A stretch of 64,000 bases of DNA from ZC4RG30 sp039932715 (GTDB taxonomy: Bacteria > Pseudomonadota > Gammaproteobacteria > Steroidobacterales > Steroidobacteraceae): the NCBI GenBank assembly GCA_039932715.1, contig JBDTPN010000003.1, positions 1 to 64,000 on the forward strand, read 5' to 3'. A model generated the notes under the pieces. The model worked only from the letters and a program-made list of their open reading frames with translations. It did no database searches and was not told the DNA's origin. Made by a program: the position numbers and the translations under genes. Positions 50,162 through 58,931 of this stretch are shown here, piece by piece; position 1 is the stretch's first letter; every line of letters begins with the position of its first letter.

Positions 50162-51115
50162 TCAGTGCTTCAACGCGTCGTATACCGGATCGGGTTTCTT
50201 GGTATATGGCGAGTGGATGTAGTACGGCGCAGCGGTGAACGTGGCTTCGATCGCCGTGATCATTCCGTTCTTGACCTTGAACGACTCAAGAAACGACCAT
50301 GTCTGCGGCTCTCGAAAAGCGGACTTTGACTTGGTTCCATCTGTCAGCGGGACCTCGTCCATTACGCCTTTGTGGTCTATATAGCCGCGGCACATCACCG
50401 CCGAGCGCTCTTCGTCCACCAGGGAGCAGTCGCGATCGCGCACCCGGTTGTTGAAGCCGTAACGGCCACTCTTGAAGCCCTTCTCGATATCCGGAAACTG
50501 CAGGCCGTTTTCGTTGCGTGTGGCGGTGGGGGCAAAATGCGCGCCGCGGATCTCGCCGTTATTGTTTTCCAGTGTGGAAAAGTAAGCGAGGGCCTGGGCC
50601 TTGAGCTGCTCGCGCGTAGCCCGCTCGGCAGGCGGCACGATGCGCGTGAATTCCGGATCGCGGGGATTCTTGTAGACGTCGCCGAAGGGCGTCGGTGGTG
50701 AACTGAGGTTGCGCTTGGTGGATAGCACATGCTCGATCTCCGTGATCTGCCCGCCCTCGACACGCAGCCGGATGGCGGCATAGGTCTGGGTGTCGGTGCT
50801 CTGCAGCACCGTGGTGTACATGCCAACCTGTCCAGTCTTCGGATCCGACAGCACCAGCGGCGTGCCGACGGCTTGGCTCACCGTATCCCAACTGCCGTCT
50901 GGAAGGGTCATCTCCACGTTGTTCTCGACGAAGCGCACCCGCTTCGAGAACGGAGCCAGCTTCACATTGTGCGCCAGCCAGGCCGCGTGATATTTCGCTG
51001 CGATCTGCTCGAGGCAGGCCTTGTCGCAAGTGGCGGCAAATGCAGGGCTCGCCGCAAGCACTGCTGCAGCCATGGCGAGGTGGCCCAGGGTAAGACGAAA
51101 ATGAATGGTACGCAT
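50162..51115 (-). CDS. DUF8021-like secreted protein, copy 1
   Basis: A 317-residue periplasmic protein: signal peptide (LAMAAAVLAASPAFA), then CDKACLEQIAAKYHAAWLAH, RVRFVENNVEMTLPDGSWDT, GQVGMYTTVLQ and IRLRVEGGQITEIEHVLST. It shares this layout with the gene at 54952-55962, so the two are paralogues; the pattern fits a DUF8021/NTF2-like secreted domain. The paired CDxACL may form a disulfide. No enzymatic role is known. It lies between the RidA-like gene and the TonB receptor on the same strand. Confidence 0.78.
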   Translation of the reverse strand: MRTIHFRLTLGHLAMAAAVLAASPAFAATCDKACLEQIAAKYHAAWLAHNVKLAPFSKRVRFVENNVEMTLPDGSWDTVSQAVGTPLVLSDPKTGQVGMYTTVLQSTDTQTYAAIRLRVEGGQITEIEHVLSTKRNLSSPPTPFGDVYKNPRDPEFTRIVPPAERATREQLKAQALAYFSTLENNNGEIRGAHFAPTATRNENGLQFPDIEKGFKSGRYGFNNRVRDRDCSLVDEERSAVMCRGYIDHKGVMDEVPLTDGTKSKSAFREPQTWSFLESFKVKNGMITAIEATFTAAPYYIHSPYTKKPDPVYDALKH

Positions 51116-51130
51116 GAAGCCTCCCTTGGC

Positions 51131-51478
51131 CTAGGCCAAAGCCACGACCTGAATTTCGACGCGATATTCCGAAGTAACCAGCTTGGCCTCGACAGTAGCG
51201 CGCGCCGGCTTGTTGGCAGGTGACACCCAGGCTTCCCATGCCTTGTTCATCTGGGCAAATGTGGCGATATCAGCCAGGTAAATCGTCGCACTTACAATGC
51301 GCTCCTTGCCCGAACCTGCGTCAGCCAGCAGACGGTCTATCTCCCCCAAAACCTGGCGGGTCTGTCCCTCTACATCCGCCTTGGGATCGGGCGCAACCTG
51401 GCCCGCGAGGAATACGAAACCATTGGCCACCACAGCCTGCGACATGCGCGCACCGGGTTCGAGTCTTTTGATGGGCAT
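51131..51478 (-). CDS. RidA family protein
   Basis: A 115-residue Rid/YjgF-fold protein. VVANGFVFLAGQVAPDPKAD, QTRQVLGEIDRLLADAG and IVSATIYLADIATFAQMNK are the core, with NKPARATVEAKLV in place of the PARxxV segment that carries the catalytic Arg. Rid proteins hydrolyse reactive enamines or imines or act in catabolic hydrolysis. Its ATG follows directly after the MFS-transporter stop (51479), so it is in the same operon and may handle a product of the imported compound. Confidence 0.9.
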   Translation of the reverse strand: MPIKRLEPGARMSQAVVANGFVFLAGQVAPDPKADVEGQTRQVLGEIDRLLADAGSGKERIVSATIYLADIATFAQMNKAWEAWVSPANKPARATVEAKLVTSEYRVEIQVVALA

Positions 51479-52870
51479 TCAGGCGACTTTGCTTTGCGGA
51501 GTTTCAAACAAGTCGCGGTCGGCATCGCGCAGTGGCAGCATGAGCAGCAGGACCACGCCAACCAGCGAGCCGATGGTCATGACCAGCGAAACCGGCATCA
51601 GATGAGCGATTAAGTGCCCCTTCTCAGTGCCCGTACCACCGAACGCCGTGAACAGGTACCCGGCCACGATGGGCGAACCTGCTGCACCAGCCCGACCGAT
51701 ACCCAACGCGAAGCCGGTTCCGGTGGCGCGCGCGTAGGCCGGAAAGCCGCGGGCAAAGGCGGCGTAGAAACCCACGATCGCGGCATTCAGGAAAAACATC
51801 TGTAGAAAAGTGGACAGACGCCAGTAGTTCAACGTGTCATGGCCCATGCCAAAGTAGGCTACCGCCCCCGCTCCCAGTACCATGCAGGCGATGGCCGGAC
51901 CCTTGATGTCCCACTTCTTCAGCAGGAAGCCGAAGAGGAATCCCCCGATGGCACCGCCAATATTGGCCCAGGTCAGCGTGCTGGCAGCCTCCGGCTGGGT
52001 ATAGCCCGCGTCGGAAACGATCTTCACCGCAAATTTCAACACGTAATAGAACGTGAAGGTATGCACCATGTAGCCCAGCGCGAGCAACCAGGTGACCTTG
52101 CGCAAACCAGGCTTTGACAGGATGTCGGATACCTTGGGCTGGAGACCCGCCTTGATCTGTGGCAGCGCATCGATGGCGGGCTGCATCAGCGCCCGCAGCG
52201 AGCGGTTGATACGCGCCAGTGCATCCGGCTTCTGGCGGGCCGCATGGAATGCAGGGGTCTCAGGCACCAGTAATGCGACCAGTGGAATCATGACCGCTGT
52301 GCAGACGGCTCCGAACATAAACACCGCGTGCCAGTCGTGGACCTTGAGCAGCCATAACTGCGCCGCAAAGCCGCCGATGGTGCCGCCCAGCGGATATCCG
52401 ATGACATACAGCGCCATCGCGAGACTGCGCGAGGCGCTGCTGGTGGTCTCGGCCGTGACGGCGTTGGTGGCGGCCAGCATGCCGCCAATGCCTATGCCGG
52501 TGACGAGGCGGATAAAGAACATGGGCTGCGGACCCGTTGCCAGGGCCGCCGCCGCGTACATTCCTATGGCCATGATCAGCAGACAGATCAGCATGGTGGG
52601 CTTGCGTCCGATCTTGTCAGCCAAGCTGCCCAGGAAGATGGATCCAAAGCCCATGCCGATGAGATCCGCGCCCAGCACCCAACCCAGAGCCGACGAGTTC
52701 ATGCCCCAATCCTTGGAGAACCCCGCTGAGGCCAGCGCGCTGGAGAGCACGTCGAAGCCGTCGAGCGCGTTCAAGAACATCATGAGCACGACGACGACCC
52801 ACTGCCGCACACTCATGGGGTTGGCGTCGATCACCGCGATTGGATTGGTTCCACCAGAAATGCCTGCCAT
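51479..52870 (-). CDS. MFS transporter, aromatic acid:H+ symporter type
   Basis: A 463-residue 12-helix carrier. In the first helix LMMFLNALDGFDVLSSALAS carries the DGFD element typical of AAHS carriers (PcaK, VanK, BenK). The MFS loop motif is GSLADKIGRKPTML, and LGFLFGFLLKKW-like segments occur in the second half (FLFGFLLKKWDIKGPAIAC). It probably imports an aromatic or related acid by proton symport, which would suit the lig pathway of this genome. Operon with the RidA gene. Confidence 0.88.
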   Translation of the reverse strand: MAGISGGTNPIAVIDANPMSVRQWVVVVLMMFLNALDGFDVLSSALASAGFSKDWGMNSSALGWVLGADLIGMGFGSIFLGSLADKIGRKPTMLICLLIMAIGMYAAAALATGPQPMFFIRLVTGIGIGGMLAATNAVTAETTSSASRSLAMALYVIGYPLGGTIGGFAAQLWLLKVHDWHAVFMFGAVCTAVMIPLVALLVPETPAFHAARQKPDALARINRSLRALMQPAIDALPQIKAGLQPKVSDILSKPGLRKVTWLLALGYMVHTFTFYYVLKFAVKIVSDAGYTQPEAASTLTWANIGGAIGGFLFGFLLKKWDIKGPAIACMVLGAGAVAYFGMGHDTLNYWRLSTFLQMFFLNAAIVGFYAAFARGFPAYARATGTGFALGIGRAGAAGSPIVAGYLFTAFGGTGTEKGHLIAHLMPVSLVMTIGSLVGVVLLLMLPLRDADRDLFETPQSKVA

Positions 52871-53051
52871 GTCTTGTTATCCTTGGTGAAGGCCGGATGC
52901 ATTAAGTCCAATCGTGTTCGCAACACCGATATTCACGATTTTTGGTACTCCCCCGGTCAAGTTTGGTGGCACTTATTAGCGCGCCTGCCTGTGGTCGAGG
53001 ATAACATAGGGTTTTGTGGATCACAGGAAGCTGGTCCAGGCACACTGCACG

Positions 53052-54182
53052 ATGCAAGAAGACAGTCGACTGGTCAAATTGGTACTGGGCAATCTCGCCG
53101 CGGAGCCCGAAGGGGTGCGTCGGCGCCTGCTCGCCACCATTCCCCAGTCACCGCCGGCGCTGGTTGTCACGTCGATCACCATTCTGCTGATCTGCATTAC
53201 CACCGTGCTGATCCGTCCCACGTTGTGGACCTGGTTCTGGCTGGGCATCTCGGCCGTGATCGTCGCCTGGCGCATTTTCTACCCCGCACTTCGCCAGCGC
53301 CTGGGCCACAAAGTGCCCCTGGCCGGAATCATGGCTACCAGCGCGCTGCTGTTCATCACCTTCGGGTTTGGTTGCGCCGGCAGTATCGCCACCGGTGATG
53401 GCGCGCTGACCGCCATGAGCGTGGCCGCTGTCATGGGCATGGTGGCTGGCCTGGCCACCCGATGGGCGGCCTTGCCGCGCGCCGCGATATCCACCATGGC
53501 GATGACTGCGCTGCCTCCGGTGGCCACACTCGCGCTGCAAGGTGGCGCAAGCGTGCTGGCGGCAATGTGCGTGGCCTCGGTGGTCACATCCGTCGCGGCC
53601 TATACAGTGCAGAACCATGAAAACCTTCTGGCTGCGTTGGTGGGAGAGGAAGTCAGCGTCAGGTTGGCGCGCACCGATCACCTGACAGGCTTGCCCAACC
53701 GCATTGAACTGGATGTGCGGCTCAAGGCGGCGTGCCTAGCCTTGCCCTCGGGCAATTCTCCGCGTGCCGTGGGGTTCGCCCTGCTCTATCTCGACCTCGA
53801 TGGATTCAAGTCCATCAATGACGTGCATGGGCATGCCACGGGTGATGACTTCCTGCGCCGCGTTGCCGGCTGTCTCAGGACCACCATTGGACCGGACGCG
53901 TTCGTGGCAAGAATTGGCGGCGACGAGTTCGTGATATTGCTGCCCGACGCCGATGAACTGGCCGCGCGCGCCGTGTCGCAGGATGTCATCGAGGCCATTT
54001 CGCGTGAGCACAGCCTTCCCGATGGACGCCGCGCGCGCGTGGGCTGCAGCGTCGGGCTATCCCTTGCGCCTGCACAGGGCCGTGAACCAGAAGTGTTGCT
54101 GGCGCGGGCGGATGCCGCGCTCTATGCAGTCAAGAACCAGGGCAAAGGCACCACCGGAGTGTGGCGCACGCTCAGTTCATGA
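53052..54182 (+). CDS. membrane-bound GGDEF diguanylate cyclase
   Basis: A protein of about 376 residues: five or six N-terminal membrane helices (LVVTSITILLICITTVLI, FWLGISAVIVAWRIFY, and others), then a GGDEF domain with TDHLTGLPNRIELD, LLYLDLDGFKSINDVHGHAT and the active-site loop RIGGDEFVILL. It should synthesise c-di-GMP. The residues expected for the allosteric I-site (RxxD just before GGDEF) are absent (GPDA instead). The sensory helices have no recognised domain. An in-frame GTG at 53016 could also be the start. Divergent from the MFS gene. Confidence 0.88.
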   Translation: MQEDSRLVKLVLGNLAAEPEGVRRRLLATIPQSPPALVVTSITILLICITTVLIRPTLWTWFWLGISAVIVAWRIFYPALRQRLGHKVPLAGIMATSALLFITFGFGCAGSIATGDGALTAMSVAAVMGMVAGLATRWAALPRAAISTMAMTALPPVATLALQGGASVLAAMCVASVVTSVAAYTVQNHENLLAALVGEEVSVRLARTDHLTGLPNRIELDVRLKAACLALPSGNSPRAVGFALLYLDLDGFKSINDVHGHATGDDFLRRVAGCLRTTIGPDAFVARIGGDEFVILLPDADELAARAVSQDVIEAISREHSLPDGRRARVGCSVGLSLAPAQGREPEVLLARADAALYAVKNQGKGTTGVWRTLSS

Positions 54183-54215
54183 GCGCGCGCCCCGGCCAGG
54201 GTTGAAGCCCGTGGA

Positions 54216-54605
54216 TCAGGCCGGCAGGAAACAGTAAGCGCAGATCTTGTTGCCGTCCGGATCACGCAGGTATGCGGCGTAAGCGGTGGGTGTAAACGAT
54301 CTCGGGCCCGGTGCGCCTTCGTCCTTGCCACCATTGGCCACGCCCGCCTTGTGGAATTCATTGACTGCAGCGCGGGTCGGGGCGGCAAAGCCTACCGTGC
54401 CTCCATTTGCAAAACATGCCGGCTTGCCATCGGCTGGCTTGGTCAGCAGGAATTCCGGACCATCCTTGCCGTAAAGAAATGCGTTGTCTCCCATAGGGCC
54501 CAGGTTGTTTACGCCCAGTGCGCCAAGGGCTGCGTCGTAGAATTTTTTTGACTTGGCCACGTCGTTCGCGCCCACTGCCACATGTGTAAAGATCGCCATA
54601 TCCAT
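54216..54605 (-). CDS. VOC (glyoxalase/bleomycin resistance-like) protein
   Basis: A 129-residue single-module VOC protein: FTHVAVGANDVAKSKKFYDA and LGALGVNNLGPMGDNAFLYG, then NGGTVGFAAPTRAAVNEFHK and AAYLRDPDGNKICAYC, the last the usual C-terminal DPDGN loop. Members are lyases, isomerases or antibiotic-binding proteins; no specific substrate is predicted. Its 3' end lies close to that of the GGDEF gene (convergent). Confidence 0.88.
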   Translation of the reverse strand: MDMAIFTHVAVGANDVAKSKKFYDAALGALGVNNLGPMGDNAFLYGKDGPEFLLTKPADGKPACFANGGTVGFAAPTRAAVNEFHKAGVANGGKDEGAPGPRSFTPTAYAAYLRDPDGNKICAYCFLPA

Positions 54606-54651
54606 CCCCTTCTTGGTTTGTTCAAATGACCTACGAACCCAAAATCCTTAT

Positions 54652-54714
54652 TTATTTCCCTGCGCCGCGAGGGGCGCGCGGCGGCAACGTGCCGCCCTCA
54701 GAGAGAATCTTCAT
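54652..54714 (-). CDS. possible 20-residue peptide, second of an overlapping pair
   Basis: ATG at 54714 lies in ACATGA, overlapping the stop of the preceding mini-ORF, and opens MKILSEGGTLPPRAPRGAGK ending in TAA. It may be the second half of a small protein whose first half is encoded at 54711-54800, split by a frameshift. Evidence is only the overlap and the location; treat as tentative. Confidence 0.25.
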   Translation of the reverse strand: MKILSEGGTLPPRAPRGAGK

Positions 54715-54800
54715 GTTGCTGAGCGCGCGTTCAAGCCGGCGGTCGCGCATAACGTACCGAGGGTTACGAACAGTGCTGCCTTGCCGAACTGATTTCCCAT
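54711..54800 (-). CDS. possible small membrane or exported peptide
   Basis: ATG at 54800 follows GGAG (CAAGGAGCGTTC) and encodes 29 residues, starting MGNQFGKAALFVTLGTLCAT, a signal-peptide- or membrane-helix-like sequence, with TGA at 54711-54713. The good ribosome site argues for translation. Otherwise the 345 nt between the VOC gene and the DUF8021 copy 2 gene hold no longer frame that I can support. Confidence 0.35.
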   Translation of the reverse strand: MGNQFGKAALFVTLGTLCATAGLNARSAT

Positions 54801-54951
54801 GAACGCTCCTTGAATCACCCGCCACTGAAACCTGCGAACCGGCATGTGCCGGAAGGCCGGGGATTGTAACCAGCCGCGCCTCCTGCCAAGCCGGATTCGT
54901 GCCGGGTTATGCTGGCGACATACGAAACGCACAATAATCAGGGGGAGAGCA

Positions 54952-55962
54952 ATGCGAAGGCTAATGAAGTGGGCGGCGTGCGGTGCACTGGTCATCATCG
55001 CCGGTTCCGATTCCGCACTCGCGCAGGTCGCCTGCGATCGGGCCTGCCTGGGTGGAATGCTTGATCGCTATCTTGCGGCAGTCGTCGCGCATGATCCGGG
55101 CAAGGCACCGCTGGTCATCGGCTTTCGCCAGACCGAGAACGCGATCAATCTTACGCAGGGCAAAGGGGTTTGGCAGAGCGTGACTGCACTGGGCAAAGTC
55201 CAGCGCCGATATTTCGACCCGGTGGCGGGCCAGGCGGGCTATTACGGCACAGTGATGGAGGGCAACGAGACTGCGATCGTGACCATCCGCCTGCGGGTCG
55301 AAGATCGCAAGCTCACCGAAGCCGAGTGGTACATCGCCCGTGCGAATGATCCCGGATTGAACGGCCCGCGCCAGCCCGGCGGCCCGCCCGCCAACCTGCA
55401 CAACCCCGAATACCTTGAACTGCATCCACCGCGAATGAGCGCCGTGCCGGCCGCGCAGCGTGTGGATCGTGCGACGCTGGGCCGCATCGTCGACAGCTAC
55501 TTTGATGCGATCACGTCGCATGACGGTTCTATCGCTCTCACACACAAGGGTTGTGGCCGCGCGGAGAACGGCTCGCCCGCACCCGGTGGCGCGTTCCTGC
55601 CGCCTGCGCCGCCGCGCGCGGGTCAGCCCGCAGCGCCGCCACCGGCAGCGACCGCGAGCCGCGACTGCGTGGCTGGCCTCGAGAATTTCAACGCCGCGAT
55701 GGTCGCGGCGCGCCGTACCCCACTCATCGACGAGGAAGCGCAGGTGGTGCTCGCCACCGCCGTGTTTATTCGCAAGCCGGGATCACCGACACCGCGCAAT
55801 GTCGCAAGCTGGTGGTTCGTGATTGATGAGGCCAGGATCCGCACGACATATACCGCGATGTTTTATCCGCCGGCGGGACTGGCTGTGCCCAACTGGCCTC
55901 CATACAGTGGCAACTGGCCTTTGCCAGAAACGGTGGTCCCAGCACCAGCAAAGGCTCCGTAG
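54952..55962 (+). CDS. DUF8021-like secreted protein, copy 2
   Basis: A 336-residue secreted protein, ATG 54952 preceded by GGGGGAGAGC. Signal peptide (ACGALVIIAGSDSALAQ), then CDRACLGGMLDRYLAAVVAH, the TENAINLTQGKGVWQSVTAL core, GQAGYYGTVMEGNE and IRLRVEDRKLTEAEWYIA, paralogous to the gene at 50162-51115. It differs by a Pro/Ala-rich insertion (FLPPAPPRAGQPAAPPPAAT) in the second half. Function unknown. It is followed 105 nt later by the G8-domain gene on the same strand. Confidence 0.78.
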   Translation: MRRLMKWAACGALVIIAGSDSALAQVACDRACLGGMLDRYLAAVVAHDPGKAPLVIGFRQTENAINLTQGKGVWQSVTALGKVQRRYFDPVAGQAGYYGTVMEGNETAIVTIRLRVEDRKLTEAEWYIARANDPGLNGPRQPGGPPANLHNPEYLELHPPRMSAVPAAQRVDRATLGRIVDSYFDAITSHDGSIALTHKGCGRAENGSPAPGGAFLPPAPPRAGQPAAPPPAATASRDCVAGLENFNAAMVAARRTPLIDEEAQVVLATAVFIRKPGSPTPRNVASWWFVIDEARIRTTYTAMFYPPAGLAVPNWPPYSGNWPLPETVVPAPAKAP

Positions 55963-56067
55963 CAGCGCTCGCCAAGCCGGTTTGCCCTATATAGCTTGGC
56001 GCCGGAACTTCGGGCTATGCTCCTGTCTCTAAGGGTTGGGTATGTCAGCGATACGGGGGTTGATGCC

Positions 56068-58749
56068 ATGAGAAAACAATATCGGCCGTTCTTTTTTGCG
56101 CTGCTGGTTCCAGCCTTCTCCCTCGTCAGCGGACTGGCTGTCGTTGAAGCGGCTGACGCTCAAGGATCGCCGGCAACCAAGCCGACGAACTGGTCTGATC
56201 CTGCCAGCTGGCCAAACCGCAAGGTGCCAGTCGCAGGCGACAAAGTCACCATTGGCAGAGACAGGGATGTAGTGCTCGACGTCAGTCCGCCAGCGCTGGG
56301 CGGTCTGTCCATCGACGGCAAACTTACCTTCTCGAACAATGCCGACCTGGAACTGACCACTGAGTGGATCATGTTGCACGGCGAATTGGCTATTGGCAGC
56401 GAAGCCAGCCCCTACACGCGCAAGGCGACCATCATCCTCACTGACAACGTCAAGGGTGAAGACGTCATGGGTGGCATGGGTGACCGCGGCATCATGATTG
56501 CCGGCGGAACGCTCAACCTGCACGGCGACCGGAAGAACACCTGGACCAAGCTGGCGAAGACCGCTGCAGCAGGCAGCACATCGATACAGGTCCTCAACGC
56601 CGCTGAATGGCGGGTGGGTGACGAGATTGTTCTGGCGTCGACGGACTTCAATCCGCGACAGGCTGAGCGGCGCACCATTGCCGGCATCGGTGGCAACACG
56701 ATCACGCTCGACAAGAAGCTGGAGTACATGCACTTCGGCAAGATCACCTTCGACGTGGATGAGCGCGGCGAAGTCGGCTTGCTGACTCGAAACATCAAAG
56801 TCCAGGCATCGGCCGACGCGGAACAGACATTCTTCGGCGGGCACATCATGGCGATGCCGTCGAGCCACATGTATGTGGAGGGTGTGGAGCTCAATCGCAT
56901 GGGCCAGAACCTGACGCTGGCTCGCTATCCGATCCACTGGCATGTGGTGGGTGACGCCAAGGGCCAGTACATCAGGAACGCGGCGATCCACGACACCTAC
57001 AACCGCTGCGTGACCGTGCATGGCACGAACGACCTACAGGTAGAGAACAACGTGACCTACAACACCGTCGGTCACTGCTTCTTCATGGAAGACGGCATCG
57101 AGCACGGCAACCAGTTCGTGCACAACCTGTCGATTCAGGTTAAGTGTCATACGTCCAAGCCCTGCGACCCAACCAACCTCGCCCCGTTCGGCGCGACGGC
57201 CGGCACGAACTTCAATTTGACCGGCCAGGACTCCAAGGATGTCCTGATCCCTTCGGACAACACGGTGTCGGCTTTCTGGATCACCAACCCGGACAATGTC
57301 TACCGCGACAACGTGGCCGCGGGTTCCGACGCGACAGGTTTCTGGCTCGCCTTCCCGGAGCATCCGACGGGTCAGTTCCAAGGCACGGATCTCAGCAAAG
57401 CGACGTGGCCACGCCGCACGAAGCTGCGCGAGTTCAAGGGCAATGTCGCCCATTCGAACTTTGACAGTTTCATGGGCGACCGTGCCCCCAGGGCCGATGG
57501 CCATTTCGCCGTCGGCGGGTATGTTTCTCTTGTGAATCCCGCTGACGCGAACAGCGCACAAGCGGAGTCGGTAGTCGAGGATTTCACCAGCTACAAGAAC
57601 CGCAACAACGGCATCTGGGCGCGCGGTGAGTTGCGCCTCTACAAGAACCTGAAGATGGCCGATAACGGAATTGGCTTCACGCAGGCGTCCGGCAACCTCG
57701 GTCAGTCCGCCTATACGTCACGGGTGGTTGACTCGCGGTTCGTGGGCGAAAGCGAGAACGTCGGCAATCCCAAAACGCCGGCGGAAATGGCTTACCACCG
57801 CAGCTTGCCGCACCCCGAAGTCGCGGATTTTCCTATCCGCGGCTACGAGTTCTATGACTACCATCATGAACTGGACGGCAACACCTTCGTGAATTACCAG
57901 GACAACGCCACCCGCAAGACCGGAGCGATCTCCTACCTGTTGTTCACCAGCTTCGGGATGAGCTCCAACAACACCGTGCAGCGCTCGAAATTCATCAACG
58001 CCAAGCCGGTGTATTTCCCACCTATTGAAAACAGGTGGAGCAACGATGATTACGGCAATTCGGTCTACAAGACTGCGGTGTTCAACGACAGGGACGGCAC
58101 CATCACCGGTGTCCGCAATTCCTACATCGTCAACATCACCGGAATCGACGCCGACAAAGCCTGCACGGTCAAACCCACGTGGAACGCCGTGGTGTGCAAG
58201 GGCGATATCGGACGCATGACAGTTGGCGGCGGTGGCGGTGCTGTTGGGTTCGGCGGCTTCGGCGGCGGCGCTCCTGGTGTCGGTGGTCCCGGTGCCGGGC
58301 CCCCACGAGCCGCAGCTCCTCCCAGACCCGCTGCGGCTACACCTGTTGTGTTTGCCATTGCCCCAGGTGGCGGCCGAATCCGGGGTACCCCTCCGCCCGC
58401 AGGGCCGCCAGTTGTGCTCAGCCGCAATGGCAAGGAGTTCGCCGCCAGCGGGGAAACCAACGTACTAGCGGGCAGTGAGTACAAGGTGACCACCGAAAGG
58501 CCATCTGTGAACATCAACGTGAAGGAACTGGATGCCGGCTCGTGGGTGATGTTCGAGCTGCCCGGATTCAACACTGCAGCCTCGGGTACGGCGCAGGACA
58601 GCCTGGATGCGCTGCGCAAGGCCAGTGCCACCTCGTACTACAAGGGCAATGGCTCGCTTTGGGTCAAGGTCGTCTCCACAGGTGACGTTCTTGGCAGCGG
58701 CCCTGGCAAAGGCCCTGGTGCCGGAGACAGCCTCCAGGTCAGCCGTTAG
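56068..58749 (+). CDS. secreted G8-domain protein, CEMIP/fibrocystin-like
   Basis: An 893-residue secreted protein. After the signal peptide a G8 domain (about 40-160) starts NWSDPASWPNRKVPVAGDKV. A right-handed parallel-beta-helix region follows with RYPIHWHVVGD, HDTYNRCVTVHGTNDLQVEN and NTVGHCFFMEDGIEHGNQFV, a layout shared with eukaryotic CEMIP/TMEM2 and fibrocystin-like proteins. Residues about 717-780 are a Gly/Pro-rich low-complexity linker before a C-terminal beta domain. It may bind or cleave an extracellular polysaccharide; no catalytic assignment can be made. ATG 56068 was chosen over the longer frame from 55996. Confidence 0.82.
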   Translation: MRKQYRPFFFALLVPAFSLVSGLAVVEAADAQGSPATKPTNWSDPASWPNRKVPVAGDKVTIGRDRDVVLDVSPPALGGLSIDGKLTFSNNADLELTTEWIMLHGELAIGSEASPYTRKATIILTDNVKGEDVMGGMGDRGIMIAGGTLNLHGDRKNTWTKLAKTAAAGSTSIQVLNAAEWRVGDEIVLASTDFNPRQAERRTIAGIGGNTITLDKKLEYMHFGKITFDVDERGEVGLLTRNIKVQASADAEQTFFGGHIMAMPSSHMYVEGVELNRMGQNLTLARYPIHWHVVGDAKGQYIRNAAIHDTYNRCVTVHGTNDLQVENNVTYNTVGHCFFMEDGIEHGNQFVHNLSIQVKCHTSKPCDPTNLAPFGATAGTNFNLTGQDSKDVLIPSDNTVSAFWITNPDNVYRDNVAAGSDATGFWLAFPEHPTGQFQGTDLSKATWPRRTKLREFKGNVAHSNFDSFMGDRAPRADGHFAVGGYVSLVNPADANSAQAESVVEDFTSYKNRNNGIWARGELRLYKNLKMADNGIGFTQASGNLGQSAYTSRVVDSRFVGESENVGNPKTPAEMAYHRSLPHPEVADFPIRGYEFYDYHHELDGNTFVNYQDNATRKTGAISYLLFTSFGMSSNNTVQRSKFINAKPVYFPPIENRWSNDDYGNSVYKTAVFNDRDGTITGVRNSYIVNITGIDADKACTVKPTWNAVVCKGDIGRMTVGGGGGAVGFGGFGGGAPGVGGPGAGPPRAAAPPRPAAATPVVFAIAPGGGRIRGTPPPAGPPVVLSRNGKEFAASGETNVLAGSEYKVTTERPSVNINVKELDAGSWVMFELPGFNTAASGTAQDSLDALRKASATSYYKGNGSLWVKVVSTGDVLGSGPGKGPGAGDSLQVSR

Positions 58750-58757
58750 GCTGCACC

Positions 58758-58847
58758 TGGCGGAAGGGGTGGGATTCGAACCCACGGTGGGCGTTAACCC
58801 ACGCCAGTTTTCAAGACTGGAGCCTTAAACCGCTCGGCCACCCTTCC
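58758..58847 (-). tRNA. tRNA-Ser (anticodon TGA)
   Basis: On the minus strand, a 90-nt class II tRNA: acceptor GGAAGGG/CCCTTCC, D arm TGGCCGAGCGGTTTAAGGC, anticodon loop CTTGAAA (anticodon TGA), a long variable arm (GTGGGTTAACGCCCAC), T arm GTGGGTTCGAATCCCAC and an encoded CCA. It lies between the G8 gene and the terminator of the thiamine-diphosphate enzyme gene. Confidence 0.97.
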
Positions 58848-58858
58848 GCATCTGCATT

Positions 58859-58892
58859 GTAAAAAGATGAGGCCCGCACGCGGCGGGCCCTC
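58859..58892 (-). terminator. Rho-independent terminator of the thiamine-diphosphate enzyme gene
   Basis: Read on the minus strand, GAGGGCCCGC pairs across CGCGT with GCGGGCCTC, followed by ATCTTTTTACA. The strong GC stem plus T-run lies 40 nt after the stop of the gene at 58932-60587. Confidence 0.88.
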
Positions 58893-58931
58893 TGCGCAAC
58901 GAATTATGCGCGATGACGAAACTCGATGCGA

